NCBI RefSeq assembly: GCF_030815985.1
Contig: NZ_JAUSXM010000001.1
Span: 2,232,001-2,296,000, forward strand
Length of the DNA: 64,000 bases
Source of the DNA: Paenibacillus sp. W2I17
Lineage (GTDB): Bacteria > Bacillota > Bacilli > Paenibacillales > Paenibacillaceae
Direction of reading: 5' to 3'
Position 1 is the first letter of the stretch. Each line of letters starts with the position of its first letter. Under the pieces are notes generated by a model. That model was given only the letters and a program-made list of their open reading frames with translations, had not been told where the DNA came from and did not search any database. This document shows positions 34,721-44,729 of this stretch, one piece after another. A program made the translations under genes and the position numbers.

Positions 34721-36349
34721 TTATGCCTGATCCCGAAATTCATTTGGTGTCATACCATAATGTTTTTTGAACATTTTGCTGAAATATTGCGGATTTTGAT
34801 AGCCAAGCTCACTCGTAATCTCGTATATTTTTTTGTTGCTATTCTTAAGCAGATACAGAGCACGCTCCATGCGCATACGAATCATGTAGTCCCCAAGACC
34901 TTCCCCAGTCTCTGCCTTGTAAATTTTTGATAGATATACGGGGTGTAGATATACCTTGTCCGCAATCATCTTCACCGACAGATCCTGTCCTGTATCTCTT
35001 GTCACTAGCTCCTGAACCTGCTTGATCACATGTCTGCGGCTCTGCACACCTTCCTGATCGGACAACTCTTCCTGAAGCTTCGCCAGCATCTCGGTTGCCC
35101 AGCGTCGCAGCTTCTCGGGGGATTGAATCAACTGATGAGCAAGGAGCAGATCGAATCCCGCATGATCAATCTCATGCACCAGATGCCCCTGTTTATGGGC
35201 GATATACATAAATGCATTGGTTACCGACAGATACATCTCATACACATGTTCTCTGGACAATCGAACCTGTTCTGCCGCGTCAAAGACCGTGTTCAGCTTA
35301 CGCGCTGCCGCTTCCCATTGCTTGGTCTCAAGCAATTGCGGAAGTACAGGCGGTTTGTACAGCTCTTCGAGCGCCTGCGTTGCATCATTCTCCGGTCTTT
35401 TGCTGAGTGCCTGATCCATGTCCATATATATAATCTTGTGTTCTTCCGGTCCTGAAAGGACAAGCGAACCCAGACTTTTTCGATAAGCTGCTGTCAACTC
35501 ATTAAAGGGAAATGACGGTGTAACTACCATGGACAGATCTCCCTGTAAATATCGAATGACATGCTCACGGAAAGTTTCAGCTGAGATTCTCAACGTCTCC
35601 AAGTCCATCTGCGGAGCTACGATCTGATCTTGATTCTGCAAGAACATAACCAGACACTCATGGGGTCCGCGACCAAACCACACGTTAAATTGCTCTCCGA
35701 GTACTTCCTCTGCAATATTACCTACCGCAAAATCCATCAGATCCAGAGACTGCTGGTCCATTGATGAGAAGCGTCCTGTAAGGCGAATCAGCATCATCAC
35801 AGCCGATTGTTCCGGATCAATATGAATCTCATATTGTTGCAGTTGTTCCCGAAGCGCCCGCGCCGTGATCTCACGTCCAAGCAGCAGATCATGCATAAGA
35901 TTTTCTCGTAAAATCTTATAGTCAGACTTCCGACTGTATAAAAGCCGGTGATATTTATCAAATTCATCCCACTCATCGCGAAGAGACGTGATGGCTGCCG
36001 ACACCGATCCCATAAACTCATCATCGTTTACGGGTTTGAGGATATAATCCGCTGCCTGCAATTGAATGGCTTTTTTAGCATAATCAAAATCACTGTGACC
36101 CGTTAGTAAAATACAGCGAATATGAGACCAGCGCTTGCTTACCTCTGCAATGAGATCCAGTCCGGACATGCCAGGCATGCGAATATCGGTAACTACGATG
36201 TCTACTGCATTTTCCTCCATAATCTCCAACGCTTCCTTACCGGATGCGGCACGCAGCACGGTCGTTACTCCAAGCTCTCCCCAGGGGATCGTAAGTTCCA
36301 GACTTTCTGTTACGTATGTCTCATCATCTACCAGCAATATATCAATCAA
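34721..36349 (-). CDS. YesN-type response regulator with AraC DNA-binding domain
   Basis: A 542-aa regulator: receiver domain at 1-120 (ILLVDDE acidic pocket; phospho-acceptor Asp about 55 in VVTDIRMPGMSGLDL; Lys in DYILKPVNDDE), a long central region, and a C-terminal AraC-type helix-turn-helix pair (MIADKVYLHPVYLSKIYKAETG and IYEITSELGYQNPQYFSKMFKKHYGMTPNEF). The best-spaced start is TTG at 36349, 8 bases after AGGGAG; a GTG at 36358 abuts that site. It follows its cognate kinase gene and precedes the binding-protein gene, so it is the likely activator of the galactan operon. Confidence 0.93.
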   Translation of the reverse strand: MIDILLVDDETYVTESLELTIPWGELGVTTVLRAASGKEALEIMEENAVDIVVTDIRMPGMSGLDLIAEVSKRWSHIRCILLTGHSDFDYAKKAIQLQAADYILKPVNDDEFMGSVSAAITSLRDEWDEFDKYHRLLYSRKSDYKILRENLMHDLLLGREITARALREQLQQYEIHIDPEQSAVMMLIRLTGRFSSMDQQSLDLMDFAVGNIAEEVLGEQFNVWFGRGPHECLVMFLQNQDQIVAPQMDLETLRISAETFREHVIRYLQGDLSMVVTPSFPFNELTAAYRKSLGSLVLSGPEEHKIIYMDMDQALSKRPENDATQALEELYKPPVLPQLLETKQWEAAARKLNTVFDAAEQVRLSREHVYEMYLSVTNAFMYIAHKQGHLVHEIDHAGFDLLLAHQLIQSPEKLRRWATEMLAKLQEELSDQEGVQSRRHVIKQVQELVTRDTGQDLSVKMIADKVYLHPVYLSKIYKAETGEGLGDYMIRMRMERALYLLKNSNKKIYEITSELGYQNPQYFSKMFKKHYGMTPNEFRDQA

Positions 36350-36422
36350 GTGATTCACTCCCTATTTCGTTCATTCTGCAAATGGATTCCATCGTGCATC
36401 ATGCACTACACATTCCAAGTGC

Positions 36423-38177
36423 TTATCCTTCATTCTCCAGAAGAAATTCCTGCTCGGCAGGCCACGACAGCGTAACGCGTAATCCCCCAAGTTCCGATTC
36501 CGTTATATCAAGCCCAGCCTGCTCCCCATATCGAAGCTGGAGTCTCTGATTTACATTCCACAGGCCACAGCCCATCTCCTGATCCATCGTTCCCCTGAGC
36601 TTATTCAGAAGCGCCTCACGTGCCTCCTGCGTCATGCCTTGCCCATCATCTTCTACCACAAGAACCATGACACTGCCCTGTTTTTCCCCGGATACTCTTA
36701 TTTCTCCGGCCTCCGCGTCCGCTTCGATACCGTGAATCACCGCATTCTCCACCAATGGTTGCACGATGAGTGGCGGTACCTCCTGTCTTAACATCTCATC
36801 AGGCAGATCAATCTTGTAATGAATGCGGTCCATACGCATCCGTTGGATCTCCAGATAACAGCTGACAAATTCAATCTCTTCTGTCAACGGTACCACGTCC
36901 CGCTCCTGTCTTGTCGTATACCGATAATATCGCGATAGATTATGCGACATCGCTACAACAGCGTCCATACGCTTCAGCTTCGCCATACTTGTAATGAAGG
37001 AGAAACAATTATAGAAAAAGTGCGGGTTAATCTGCGATTGCAGCTGCTTCAACCGGGCTTCACGCACATGAATCTGTTCCAGGTAAACGTGTTCAAATAA
37101 CTGCTGGATCTGCTCCACCATCAAGTTGAAACGTTCGGAAAGGAAACTGAATTCATTGCGGCCTTTTGGCTTAATCCTCACGGAATAATCTTCTTGCTTC
37201 AACCGCTGGAACCCACGAATGAGTTGTTTCACTGGTACCTGTACCTGAACATAGAACAAATACGCCACACCAAAACTCATTAACAACAAACAAATCATGG
37301 AAGAATAGAACAGCATATTGGATTGATGAATAGGCTTCAGAATATCTGACAGGGGCATGTAGTCCACCAAATACCAGCCTGTTGTACTGGATTTCACGGT
37401 GTTAACCATGTAAGGCTCGTCCCCGATCACCACTGTACGGTTATCAACGTCCTGAAGTTTATGAACGGACAGTTCTTCCATCAACTGATTCGTTAATGAA
37501 CGATCTGAAGTCCGATTATAGATAACCCCCGACTCTTCTCGGAAATAGAAGGGATCATGCCTGCCATCGTCCTTGAATTTGTCGAGCATATCCCGAATGT
37601 TGTCACTATCAAACTCCAGTTTAATAATCGTTTCCGCATTATTAGCCGGGTCTTTAATGCCGTACGGAGATACCGTAATCCAGCTAAACATGAACCGATC
37701 ATCTTCCCCATCCTGAATTTTGCGTACATCCCAGCCGGAACTGATATTCTCCCTTAGCGCTTGTTTATCGTAAGAACGTGCGTCCCTTTCGGAAACCACC
37801 CTGCCCAGCGAAGGAGAATACAGATATAATTTCGTGGCCCAATTGGATGAGCTTTCCTGAATACTCAGCTTATTCTGAATACGTTTGACCAGGTTGATCG
37901 CATCCAGGTCAAAGTAGTTACTGTCCGCATAGATTCGCCTGAAGCTGGCAATATCAGGATCATGTATGAGCAGATTCGGCCATGAGGATAACAGTTCGAT
38001 GTTTGTGTTCACTTGATTTTGGAAAAATTCAAGCTGATTACTATTTGATCGATTCAACTCATCTCTGAGAACAGCTGTTGTTTTGTGATTGGAGTACCAG
38101 TACAGAAGCACCACAGGAATCAGCATAATCAGAATAAGAATGACCATTTTGGAAAACAGATTTGTCCGATATGACAT
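36423..38177 (-). CDS. YesM-type sensor histidine kinase
   Basis: A 584-aa membrane kinase with a transmembrane segment at about 10-28, an extracellular sensor region of about 250 residues, a second membrane segment near 285-305, a HAMP-like linker (QVPVKQLIRGFQRLKQEDYSVRI), the phospho-acceptor region QSQINPHFFYNCFSF with its His, and an ATPase domain (VENAVIHGIE, DDGQGM, GCGLWNVNQRLQLRYG). This is the YesM/LytS-like class that senses polysaccharide breakdown products. ATG at 38177 follows AAGGTGAG. Its regulator gene starts about 75 bases downstream of its stop. Confidence 0.93.
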   Translation of the reverse strand: MSYRTNLFSKMVILILIMLIPVVLLYWYSNHKTTAVLRDELNRSNSNQLEFFQNQVNTNIELLSSWPNLLIHDPDIASFRRIYADSNYFDLDAINLVKRIQNKLSIQESSSNWATKLYLYSPSLGRVVSERDARSYDKQALRENISSGWDVRKIQDGEDDRFMFSWITVSPYGIKDPANNAETIIKLEFDSDNIRDMLDKFKDDGRHDPFYFREESGVIYNRTSDRSLTNQLMEELSVHKLQDVDNRTVVIGDEPYMVNTVKSSTTGWYLVDYMPLSDILKPIHQSNMLFYSSMICLLLMSFGVAYLFYVQVQVPVKQLIRGFQRLKQEDYSVRIKPKGRNEFSFLSERFNLMVEQIQQLFEHVYLEQIHVREARLKQLQSQINPHFFYNCFSFITSMAKLKRMDAVVAMSHNLSRYYRYTTRQERDVVPLTEEIEFVSCYLEIQRMRMDRIHYKIDLPDEMLRQEVPPLIVQPLVENAVIHGIEADAEAGEIRVSGEKQGSVMVLVVEDDGQGMTQEAREALLNKLRGTMDQEMGCGLWNVNQRLQLRYGEQAGLDITESELGGLRVTLSWPAEQEFLLENEG

Positions 38178-38354
38178 CTTTTCATCTCACCTTGTCTTAA
38201 TTTGTCGTGACATTAATTGTAATGATGTAAGCGCTAAAGACAAACTATTTTTTTTGAGACAAACCGATTCATTATCTAGCGTAAGCGTTACCAATTCAAG
38301 GGGAAAGGAGATAAAACCAATATTTCTGCACTAAATGCAACTTCCACGCACAAA
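38178..38354. other. Promoter region of the galactan two-component genes, with cre-like boxes
   Basis: No gene. On the minus strand TTTGTC, 17 bases and TACAAT form a weak promoter in front of the kinase. Two cre-like sequences are seen: ATGTAAGCGCTAAAG near 38224-38238 (one mismatch) and GCGTAAGCGTTACCA near 38279-38293 (two mismatches). Catabolite control is suggested, not shown. Confidence 0.45.
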
Positions 38355-38385
38355 AAGAGCCAGCGATTAGCCAGCTCTCTATCTA
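38355..38385 (-). terminator. Terminator of the unknown membrane-protein gene
   Basis: AGAGC and GCTCT arms with an internal GC/GC pair; on the minus strand CTCTTTTTG follows. Confidence 0.6.
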
Positions 38386-38477
38386 ATTTCAGTATATATC
38401 TTTGATCTTTCTATTCAACTCAAACCTTATTCCACTTCTGTTTATGTAATTATTCTTTTTTTCTATAAAAATATCAA

Positions 38478-39176
38478 CTATGGAATATCATAATCAAACA
38501 CCGTATTCGCTCCATCCACGCCTACATCCAGCACAATATCCATAAGTTTCCCACTGACAAACAGAGGGGATTCCGCTTTCCCGTAAAACTCCAACTTGCC
38601 TGTAAACGTTCCATGGCGTTCAATCTCAACATGTACTGGCTTTAATTGGACAGACTGCAAGGCTTCCAATAATGGATCGTCCTTAAACTTATAACTGCGT
38701 GCGAGATCAGGCAATAACACGGCGGATACGGAATCTCTGCCGTAATTTTTGAGTGTCAGGTCACAGGTTGCTCGGGTCTCACCCGTTTTCAGCACGTTAA
38801 AGGTACAAGAGCTTGCATTCTGAACATAGGATACCGCATTAATGCCTGTAGCTCCCCACTTGGCTACATACATGAATTTATCCGTCATGTACGAATAACT
38901 GAGAACGATAGCGATAACTACGATCCATAACCCTTTTGCAAGACCGGGGAACGATTTCCCGATTTCTTTGCGTGTAAGGTAGAAGCCGCAAGCGAAGATC
39001 CCCAATCCTAGAAAAAGTGTGATATGTACACCACTTAAATAAGACGTAGTATACGGTGATATACCTATTGCTGACAGCATGGTATCTCCAACAGAAAAAC
39101 CAAGATGATGGTTAAATGTAAAGATAATAGCAAATAGCAATAAAGCCCCTGAGAACACAAGTCTGGTTCTCGACAC
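38478..39176 (-). CDS. Membrane protein of unknown function
   Basis: A 232-aa protein I do not recognise. Residues 8-25, about 45-68 and about 83-100 are hydrophobic and probably membrane-spanning. The remaining 130 residues are predicted extracytoplasmic and beta-rich, with two Cys (SSCTFNV and ATCDLTL) about 16 residues apart that could form a disulfide, and a phrase (ATCDLTLKNYGRDSVSAVLLPDL) reminiscent of immunoglobulin-like accessory domains. GTG at 39176 follows AGGGGG. It lies between two sugar-transport loci but has its own terminator and no evident link to them. Confidence 0.6.
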   Translation of the reverse strand: MSRTRLVFSGALLLFAIIFTFNHHLGFSVGDTMLSAIGISPYTTSYLSGVHITLFLGLGIFACGFYLTRKEIGKSFPGLAKGLWIVVIAIVLSYSYMTDKFMYVAKWGATGINAVSYVQNASSCTFNVLKTGETRATCDLTLKNYGRDSVSAVLLPDLARSYKFKDDPLLEALQSVQLKPVHVEIERHGTFTGKLEFYGKAESPLFVSGKLMDIVLDVGVDGANTVFDYDIP

Positions 39177-39261
39177 ACGAACACCCCCTAATCAACCACC
39201 TTATTATATCATATTTTTCCTATTTATGATTAACAATCCAAATCAAAAAAACAACAATAAA

Positions 39262-39295
39262 AAGAACGCCTTCGGTTGTTCACCGAAAACGTCCT
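39262..39295 (-). terminator. Terminator of the second transporter operon
   Basis: TTCGGT and ACCGAA arms within longer partial pairing (ACG/CGT); on the minus strand GTTCTTTTTATTG follows. Confidence 0.7.
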
Positions 39296-39358
39296 CCCTA
39301 TTTGCCACCGACAAGAGCTTGTAGTAACACAGGTCTCTCTGGCATGGCTGACGATCAT

Positions 39359-40888
39359 TTATTGCTTAGACAAGAATGCATCGAGTTGTTCCTGTTTGGC
39401 TGCAATAATTTTATCAATTCCCGCTGCTTTCAATTTCTCCAAATATTTCGGAATCATCTCATTTGGATCAACGGCGCCCGATGTCATACCCGGCTTGAAC
39501 TGTTTGTTCACGTTGTTGACCGCAGCAATTTCATTTTTGACAGATTGGCTATTGAACGTAAAGCCCAGTGCTGGAGACTTCACACCTTTGGCGTTAAATT
39601 CTTTGAACTTTTCCCACTTCTGCGGATCTTCATTATCCCATAGGAAGTTCAGGAACTGGTTACCAAGCTGCCATTGGGCACCTGGGTTATAGGTACGACT
39701 GTTAGCATCAACGCCTTCAGGGAGAGCAATGATATTATCCTGTCCGTCTTTTTTTACATAATGAGTACCTTCAATTCCGAAGTTCAGCAAGTTGTTAATT
39801 TCCTTGTCGGAATGCAGCAGGTTAATAACCTGCATCGCTTTCTCCGGTTGCTCGGAAGAACGGGAGATTGCAAGCATCGCTCCAGACGCATCACCCGTCG
39901 TGATTGTCGGCTGTGTCATCTCAATCTGAGTGAGTGGGAAACCCACATACCCTTCTTCTTCTTTATCCTTGCCTGGCTTCATGCCATCTGTCCAGAGAAA
40001 CGCTTTTCCAGCCTTGGCCTGGTCTTTCGGGAACACATTAGAAGTAGCAGCATCACTGTTGATATATCCCGCTTGATACCACTTGCGAGCGAGTTCAGCC
40101 GCTTCTTTGAATTCAGGGGTCTCCACTTCATTCAGCACCGTTGTTCCGCCTGCTGTTTTGGAGATGACTCCAGGTACGGAAGCATCACCGAGATAATCCC
40201 AATCCAGATTTTCCAACAGCCCGTTACCGTTGGTATTGGACATATAGAATGGTGTGATGGCTGGCTCGTTTTCCTTGATTGTTTTGAGCAGGGGCTCCAG
40301 ATCAGCCCATGTCTTTACAGCTGTCAGGTCCAGCTTATACTTGTCAGCCAGATCTTTACGTACCAACACACCACGTGTGGCAGCGAGTTCCTTATTCGTA
40401 GGAACGCCGTAATTCACGCCGTCTACCTGGGAACCTTCCAGAAAGGCAGGGTCCAGGTTTTTCTTAATATCCTGACCATGTGCATCAAGCAGATCATTCA
40501 AGGGCAAGAATGCGCCTTTAGCTACATTCACCGTGTAGTTCTGCCAAGCTGCTGTGAAGATAATGTCTGATTTTTCACCTGAGGAAATCATGAGATTCAG
40601 CTTGTTATCCCATTGTCCCCAGTCAATTGCATTGATCTTAAGCGTGGCTCCGATCTTTGGTTCCATCTTTTTGTTAATCTCGGCTTCCACCAGAGCGACA
40701 TCCTTCTGTGGTGTCCCTGGGTAGAACAGTGTCACTTCATAGGGTTTGCCCCCACCTTCACTTGCTCCTCCGCCTTCTGCGCCAGGTGTTGTTGTTCCAC
40801 CCTTGTCTGATGAGCAAGCAGCCAGCACCAGGCTCAGCGCCATAACCGTTGCCATCATGCGTGACCATACCTTTAATGATCTAACCAA
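39359..40888 (-). CDS. Solute-binding lipoprotein of a second sugar ABC transporter
   Basis: A 509-aa lipoprotein with signal peptide and lipobox VLAAC, Cys about 25, followed by a Gly/Glu-rich linker and a family 1-type binding domain with a C-terminal DUF3502-like region (YtcQ-related). TTG at 40888 lies 7 bases after AGGAGGGG; an ATG 30 bases upstream would precede that site. It is downstream of its two permeases, the reverse of the galactan operon order. Ligand unknown; no hydrolase gene accompanies it. Confidence 0.9.
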   Translation of the reverse strand: MVRSLKVWSRMMATVMALSLVLAACSSDKGGTTTPGAEGGGASEGGGKPYEVTLFYPGTPQKDVALVEAEINKKMEPKIGATLKINAIDWGQWDNKLNLMISSGEKSDIIFTAAWQNYTVNVAKGAFLPLNDLLDAHGQDIKKNLDPAFLEGSQVDGVNYGVPTNKELAATRGVLVRKDLADKYKLDLTAVKTWADLEPLLKTIKENEPAITPFYMSNTNGNGLLENLDWDYLGDASVPGVISKTAGGTTVLNEVETPEFKEAAELARKWYQAGYINSDAATSNVFPKDQAKAGKAFLWTDGMKPGKDKEEEGYVGFPLTQIEMTQPTITTGDASGAMLAISRSSEQPEKAMQVINLLHSDKEINNLLNFGIEGTHYVKKDGQDNIIALPEGVDANSRTYNPGAQWQLGNQFLNFLWDNEDPQKWEKFKEFNAKGVKSPALGFTFNSQSVKNEIAAVNNVNKQFKPGMTSGAVDPNEMIPKYLEKLKAAGIDKIIAAKQEQLDAFLSKQ

Positions 40889-41021
40889 TTGAACCCCTCC
40901 TGTCATGTGTTGAACCATACAACCGAATTCCCCAATTCACAATTAAACCGATAACTACTTCTGTATATGCCCTTTCAGTCCATCTTCATTTACCTTGCCC
41001 ACTCCGCTAACCGGTTCAGAG

Positions 41022-41930
41022 TTATCCCTTCACAGCGCCAACCGTAAGACCTTTGATGAAATAACGCTGGAAGAACGGATATGCCAGTACAATTGGACCA
41101 ATACCGACCACAGCCATCGCCATTTGCAGAGTTTTGTTAGGCAGATTGAGCAATCCACCCTGCGACGAAATCTGTGAAGAGACGTTGGAGTTGGTTGTTA
41201 AATATTGAATATCGAGCAGCGTCCGGTACATAAGGTACTGAAGGCTGATCGTCCGGTTATCTGATATAAAAATCATGCTAAGGTACCAGTCATTCCAGTA
41301 ATTCAATGTACTGAACAACGCAACGGTTGCCATTACGGGAAGAGAGAGCGGAAGCACGATACGTGCAAACGTTCTCAATTCTCCCGCACCATCAATCCGA
41401 GCCGATTCCAGAATAGACACCGGAATGGAGTTCGCGAAGAATGTACGCATGACCAGTACAAAGAATGGGGATAGCAGTAGCGGCATAATGAGTGCCAGTA
41501 GGGAGTTTTTCAGATCCAATACGTTGACATAGACCAGGTACCAAGGTACCAGACCCCCATTGAACAACATTGTGAAGAAGATGAAAAAGGCGAACCAGCC
41601 CCGGTAAGGCAGATCTCTCCGTGAGAGCGGATACGCATACAATGCGGTCAGCGCAACACTTGTAATGGTACCTACAACGGTAACGATAAAGGATATACCA
41701 TACGAGTGAATGATCTGATCCATATCTCTGAACAGAAACTCATAAGCCGTCAGGCTGAATTTCTCTGGAATAAGTTTATATCCATTGGCAATTACTGTTG
41801 TCTCGTCCGAAAATGAGATGGCGAAGACAAGCAGGATCGGCACGATACAGGCAATGGCATAGAATAGAAACATCGCATGAATAACGGATGCGGAACGCTT
41901 CGATACGGCTAGTGGATCACGTGATTTCAC
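41022..41930 (-). CDS. Sugar ABC transporter permease, LplC/MalG type
   Basis: A 302-aa permease with six hydrophobic segments, the EAA loop PVSILESARIDGAGELRTFARIVLPLSLPV, and the C-terminus FFQRYFIKGLTVGAVKG. GTG at 41930 follows GAGAGGAGG with 10 bases spacing. The ribosome site overlaps the stop codon of the upstream permease (41948), so the two are translationally linked. It precedes the binding-protein gene by 133 bases. Confidence 0.9.
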   Translation of the reverse strand: MKSRDPLAVSKRSASVIHAMFLFYAIACIVPILLVFAISFSDETTVIANGYKLIPEKFSLTAYEFLFRDMDQIIHSYGISFIVTVVGTITSVALTALYAYPLSRRDLPYRGWFAFFIFFTMLFNGGLVPWYLVYVNVLDLKNSLLALIMPLLLSPFFVLVMRTFFANSIPVSILESARIDGAGELRTFARIVLPLSLPVMATVALFSTLNYWNDWYLSMIFISDNRTISLQYLMYRTLLDIQYLTTNSNVSSQISSQGGLLNLPNKTLQMAMAVVGIGPIVLAYPFFQRYFIKGLTVGAVKG

Positions 41931-41947
41931 AGCTGACTTGCCTCCTC

Positions 41948-42934
41948 TCAAAATAATGCATTATCTTTATCTATTCGCCTTACGATGGTATTGGATACAA
42001 GAACCAGAACAAATCCAACGATTGCTTGGTATAGACCAGCTGCTGATGACATCCCGATATCTCCACCGATAAGGAACGTACGATATACGTAGGTATCCAG
42101 TACATTCGTTACAGGGAACAGCGCCCCCGATTCCAATGGAACCTGGTAGAACAGACTGAAGTCTGCATAGAATATACGGCCAATTTGCAATAACGTCATA
42201 ATGACGATTAATGGGACGAGAAACGGAATGGTAATGAAACGGATCTGATGCCATTTGGTTGCGCCATCGAGCACAGCTGCTTCATAATATTCTTCATCGA
42301 TACCCACGACAGCTGCCAGATAAATGACGGCATAATATCCAATATTTTTCCATGTGTTCACCAGTGGCAAAATATACGGCCAATACTTCGGCTCTGAATA
42401 CCAGTCGATCGGCTGACCGCCGAACATCTGCAGAATCGTTGAGTTCATGAAGCCTGAATCCTTGCCCAGGAAAGCCAGTACCAGATAACTGACCACAATC
42501 ATGGACAGGAAATACGGTAATAACATAAGTGATTGATATAACTTGGACATTGCCTTGTTCTTCACTTCATTGAGCAGAATAGCAAGCCCGACACCTACAA
42601 AGAGATTCAGTGCAATGAACACCGTGTTATACGCGAGTGTATTTCGGGTAATTTCCCATGCATCACTGGTTGAGAATAAATATTTAAAATTGTCCCATCC
42701 ACTCCATGGGCTACCCCAAATACCATCAGCATAGTTTACATTTTTGAATGCGATCAGAACGCCGAACATCGGCATATAGTTGTTCACCAGCAGAAACAGG
42801 ACACCTGGCAAGAACATGAGATACAGCACCTTGAATTTGCCAAGATTGTGCCACACAGACTTGCGCTTTCGGACTGTTTCTCCCGGTATTTCCGATATCC
42901 GTACTCCCTGACCCGCCTGGGGTTGTGTCTTCAT
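41948..42934 (-). CDS. Sugar ABC transporter permease, LplB/MalF type
   Basis: A 328-aa permease with six hydrophobic segments after a 30-residue cytoplasmic N-terminus. The EAA loop is EEYYEAAVLDGATKWHQIRFITIPFLVP. LYLMFLPGVLFLLVNNYMPMFGVLIAFKNV is typical of the LplB group. ATG at 42934 follows AGGGAG. First gene of the second transporter operon, downstream of the frameshifted regulator and its terminator. Confidence 0.9.
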   Translation of the reverse strand: MKTQPQAGQGVRISEIPGETVRKRKSVWHNLGKFKVLYLMFLPGVLFLLVNNYMPMFGVLIAFKNVNYADGIWGSPWSGWDNFKYLFSTSDAWEITRNTLAYNTVFIALNLFVGVGLAILLNEVKNKAMSKLYQSLMLLPYFLSMIVVSYLVLAFLGKDSGFMNSTILQMFGGQPIDWYSEPKYWPYILPLVNTWKNIGYYAVIYLAAVVGIDEEYYEAAVLDGATKWHQIRFITIPFLVPLIVIMTLLQIGRIFYADFSLFYQVPLESGALFPVTNVLDTYVYRTFLIGGDIGMSSAAGLYQAIVGFVLVLVSNTIVRRIDKDNALF

Positions 42935-43078
42935 AACTTGTTCTCCCTCACTCCTCTTGAATTCTTCCTCAGGATGAAGCTCCGTTGCGGCTCCTGTGGT
43001 TCAAGTATACGGCGGGGCGAGTAAGACCTCTATCTGCTGTGGTGACCTGTTGACTTATCAAATTATGACTTTAGTACC

Positions 43079-43108
43079 AAAAAAAACAAAAGACGCAGCA
43101 TGCTGCGC
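43079..43108 (-). terminator. Terminator of the frameshifted regulator gene
   Basis: CGCAGCATGCTGCG is a perfect 14-bp palindrome; on the minus strand TCTTTTGTTTTTTTTGG follows. Confidence 0.8.
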
Positions 43109-43114
43109 CCTGAA

Positions 43115-44729
43115 CTATACGGTACGTGACTGTTTTCGAAACTCCTGTGGCGTTATACCCGTGCACTTTTTGAACATTTTAGTGAAATGCGAGTAATTAT
43201 AGTACCCCACCTTGCCAGCGATATCCGTCACTTTGACGGTGGACTGGGACAACAATGTCTTTGCTTTGGCTACTCTGCCCTGCAGGATAAACTCAGATAG
43301 GGACATCCCCTTCTCTTTCCGAAACAGACGTGATAGATAAGCAGGATTGAATCCGGCAAAAGCTGCAAGCTCCTCTCGCATAAGTTCTTCACCAATATGA
43401 GTTTCAATATAAACGCACAACTGATCCACAATGGTCATGGGGCTATGATCGTCCGGGTACAACACCGGGATAACACGATCAATCAGATCCGACGTCCCAC
43501 TGCTTCAACTGCGGCAACGACCTTGTCACCATACCCTCTTCCGGCTCCCGTTCACCCGGATAAAGACTGCGTATTGACACGTTTTTCTGATGAAGCAGCG
43601 GATAGACCACATGCAGCATGGCATGATAGTAGAGATGCAGCATTTCAGGAGACAAACCCTCCTGTGCAGCAAGCAACTCAAAAATCTCATCCACACGTTC
43701 TCGCAAATCCCCTACTTTACCTGTCTCAAAAAGAATGGATAATTCCGAAAACCATGGAATAGGCAAAAAGCGATCTTCCTGATCTCTTCCCCGCTCATCA
43801 TAGACAAATACTTCTTCAAGCTCCTTAATATTACGCCGCTCCATATCCATCAGTTCATTTAACATGCCTTGCAGCTCAGTCACAGCAACCGGGGCACCAA
43901 CATAACAGGACAACCGACAGTAGAAATACGTACCACATTCCTGAATATATCCCTGACAACGTTGTGCCACTTCGCTCGCACTCGGAATGATGCCATCTTG
44001 CTCATAAGCAAGCACAATATTTAATCCACTTTGATCCTGAAACACCTCACCGGGCTTGTCGCCAAGCAGCATCTCTTTGGCTGCATTACGAAGGGCATAT
44101 TCCAATACCTCTTCGTCACGCAAATCAAAATCACGCACCCATTCCTCTACCGATATCACAATGGGTAACACACGAGCCTGCGGATCAATCTCGGCACCAT
44201 ACAGTTCTGCGAGCTCTTGCAACCGTTGTTCGGTTAACGTGATACGCTGAGAGATGGCATCTTTCCAGAAGCGTTCCGTCAGTAGCGGTTTATGGGTTTG
44301 CCAGCGTTTGTATACGGTCTCATAAACTTCGTTGGTACGGGTACGCTGCTCTCCATCCTTGATCTTCTCCACTGCCTGGGTGACTACCTTAATCAATTGA
44401 TCCGCTGGAGCCGGCTTCAACACATAATCAAAGCTGCTTAGCTTAATGGCTGTCTGAGCATAATCGAATAAAGCATGCCCTGTCAGGAAAATGGTCAGTA
44501 TGCCTGGATCATGTTTTAACACCCAACTTTGCAGGTCAAGCCCTGTTTCACCAGGCATCTCGATATCACAGATCATGATATCAATAGCATTAGCCCTTAA
44601 AATCTTTCTTGCCTCTTCGGCATCACCAGCACTGTATATCTGGTCGATGCCTGCTGCTTGCCAATCGACTCCTTCCACCATTGCTTGTAGTGCATACACT
44701 TCATCATCCACGATCAACAGGTTCCGCAT
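43115..44729 (-). pseudogene. YesN-type response regulator split by a frameshift
   Basis: Two frames together make one normal regulator of about 537 aa. The upstream part (44729 to a stop at 43479) has a receiver domain (LLIVDDE; phospho-acceptor Asp about 55 in IMICDIEMPGETGLDL; DYVLKPAPADQ) and the central region. The downstream part (43465-43115, other frame) is a complete AraC-type DNA-binding domain (LAAFAGFNPAYLSRLFRKEKG, VGYYNYSHFTKMFKKCTGITPQEF). Removing one base of the CC at 43489-43490 joins them as WDV-DLIDRVIPVLYP. ATG at 44729 follows AAGGGGGAG and overlaps the kinase 3' end. As read, no DNA-binding receiver protein is made, unless the base is a sequencing error or the shift is bypassed. 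Confidence 0.85.

Noticed and set aside
39674..40570. Long plus-strand open frame (298 codons) opposite a binding-protein gene
   Set aside because: Composition (many Cys, His, Phe) is that of a shadow frame; the minus-strand lipoprotein is clearly the gene.
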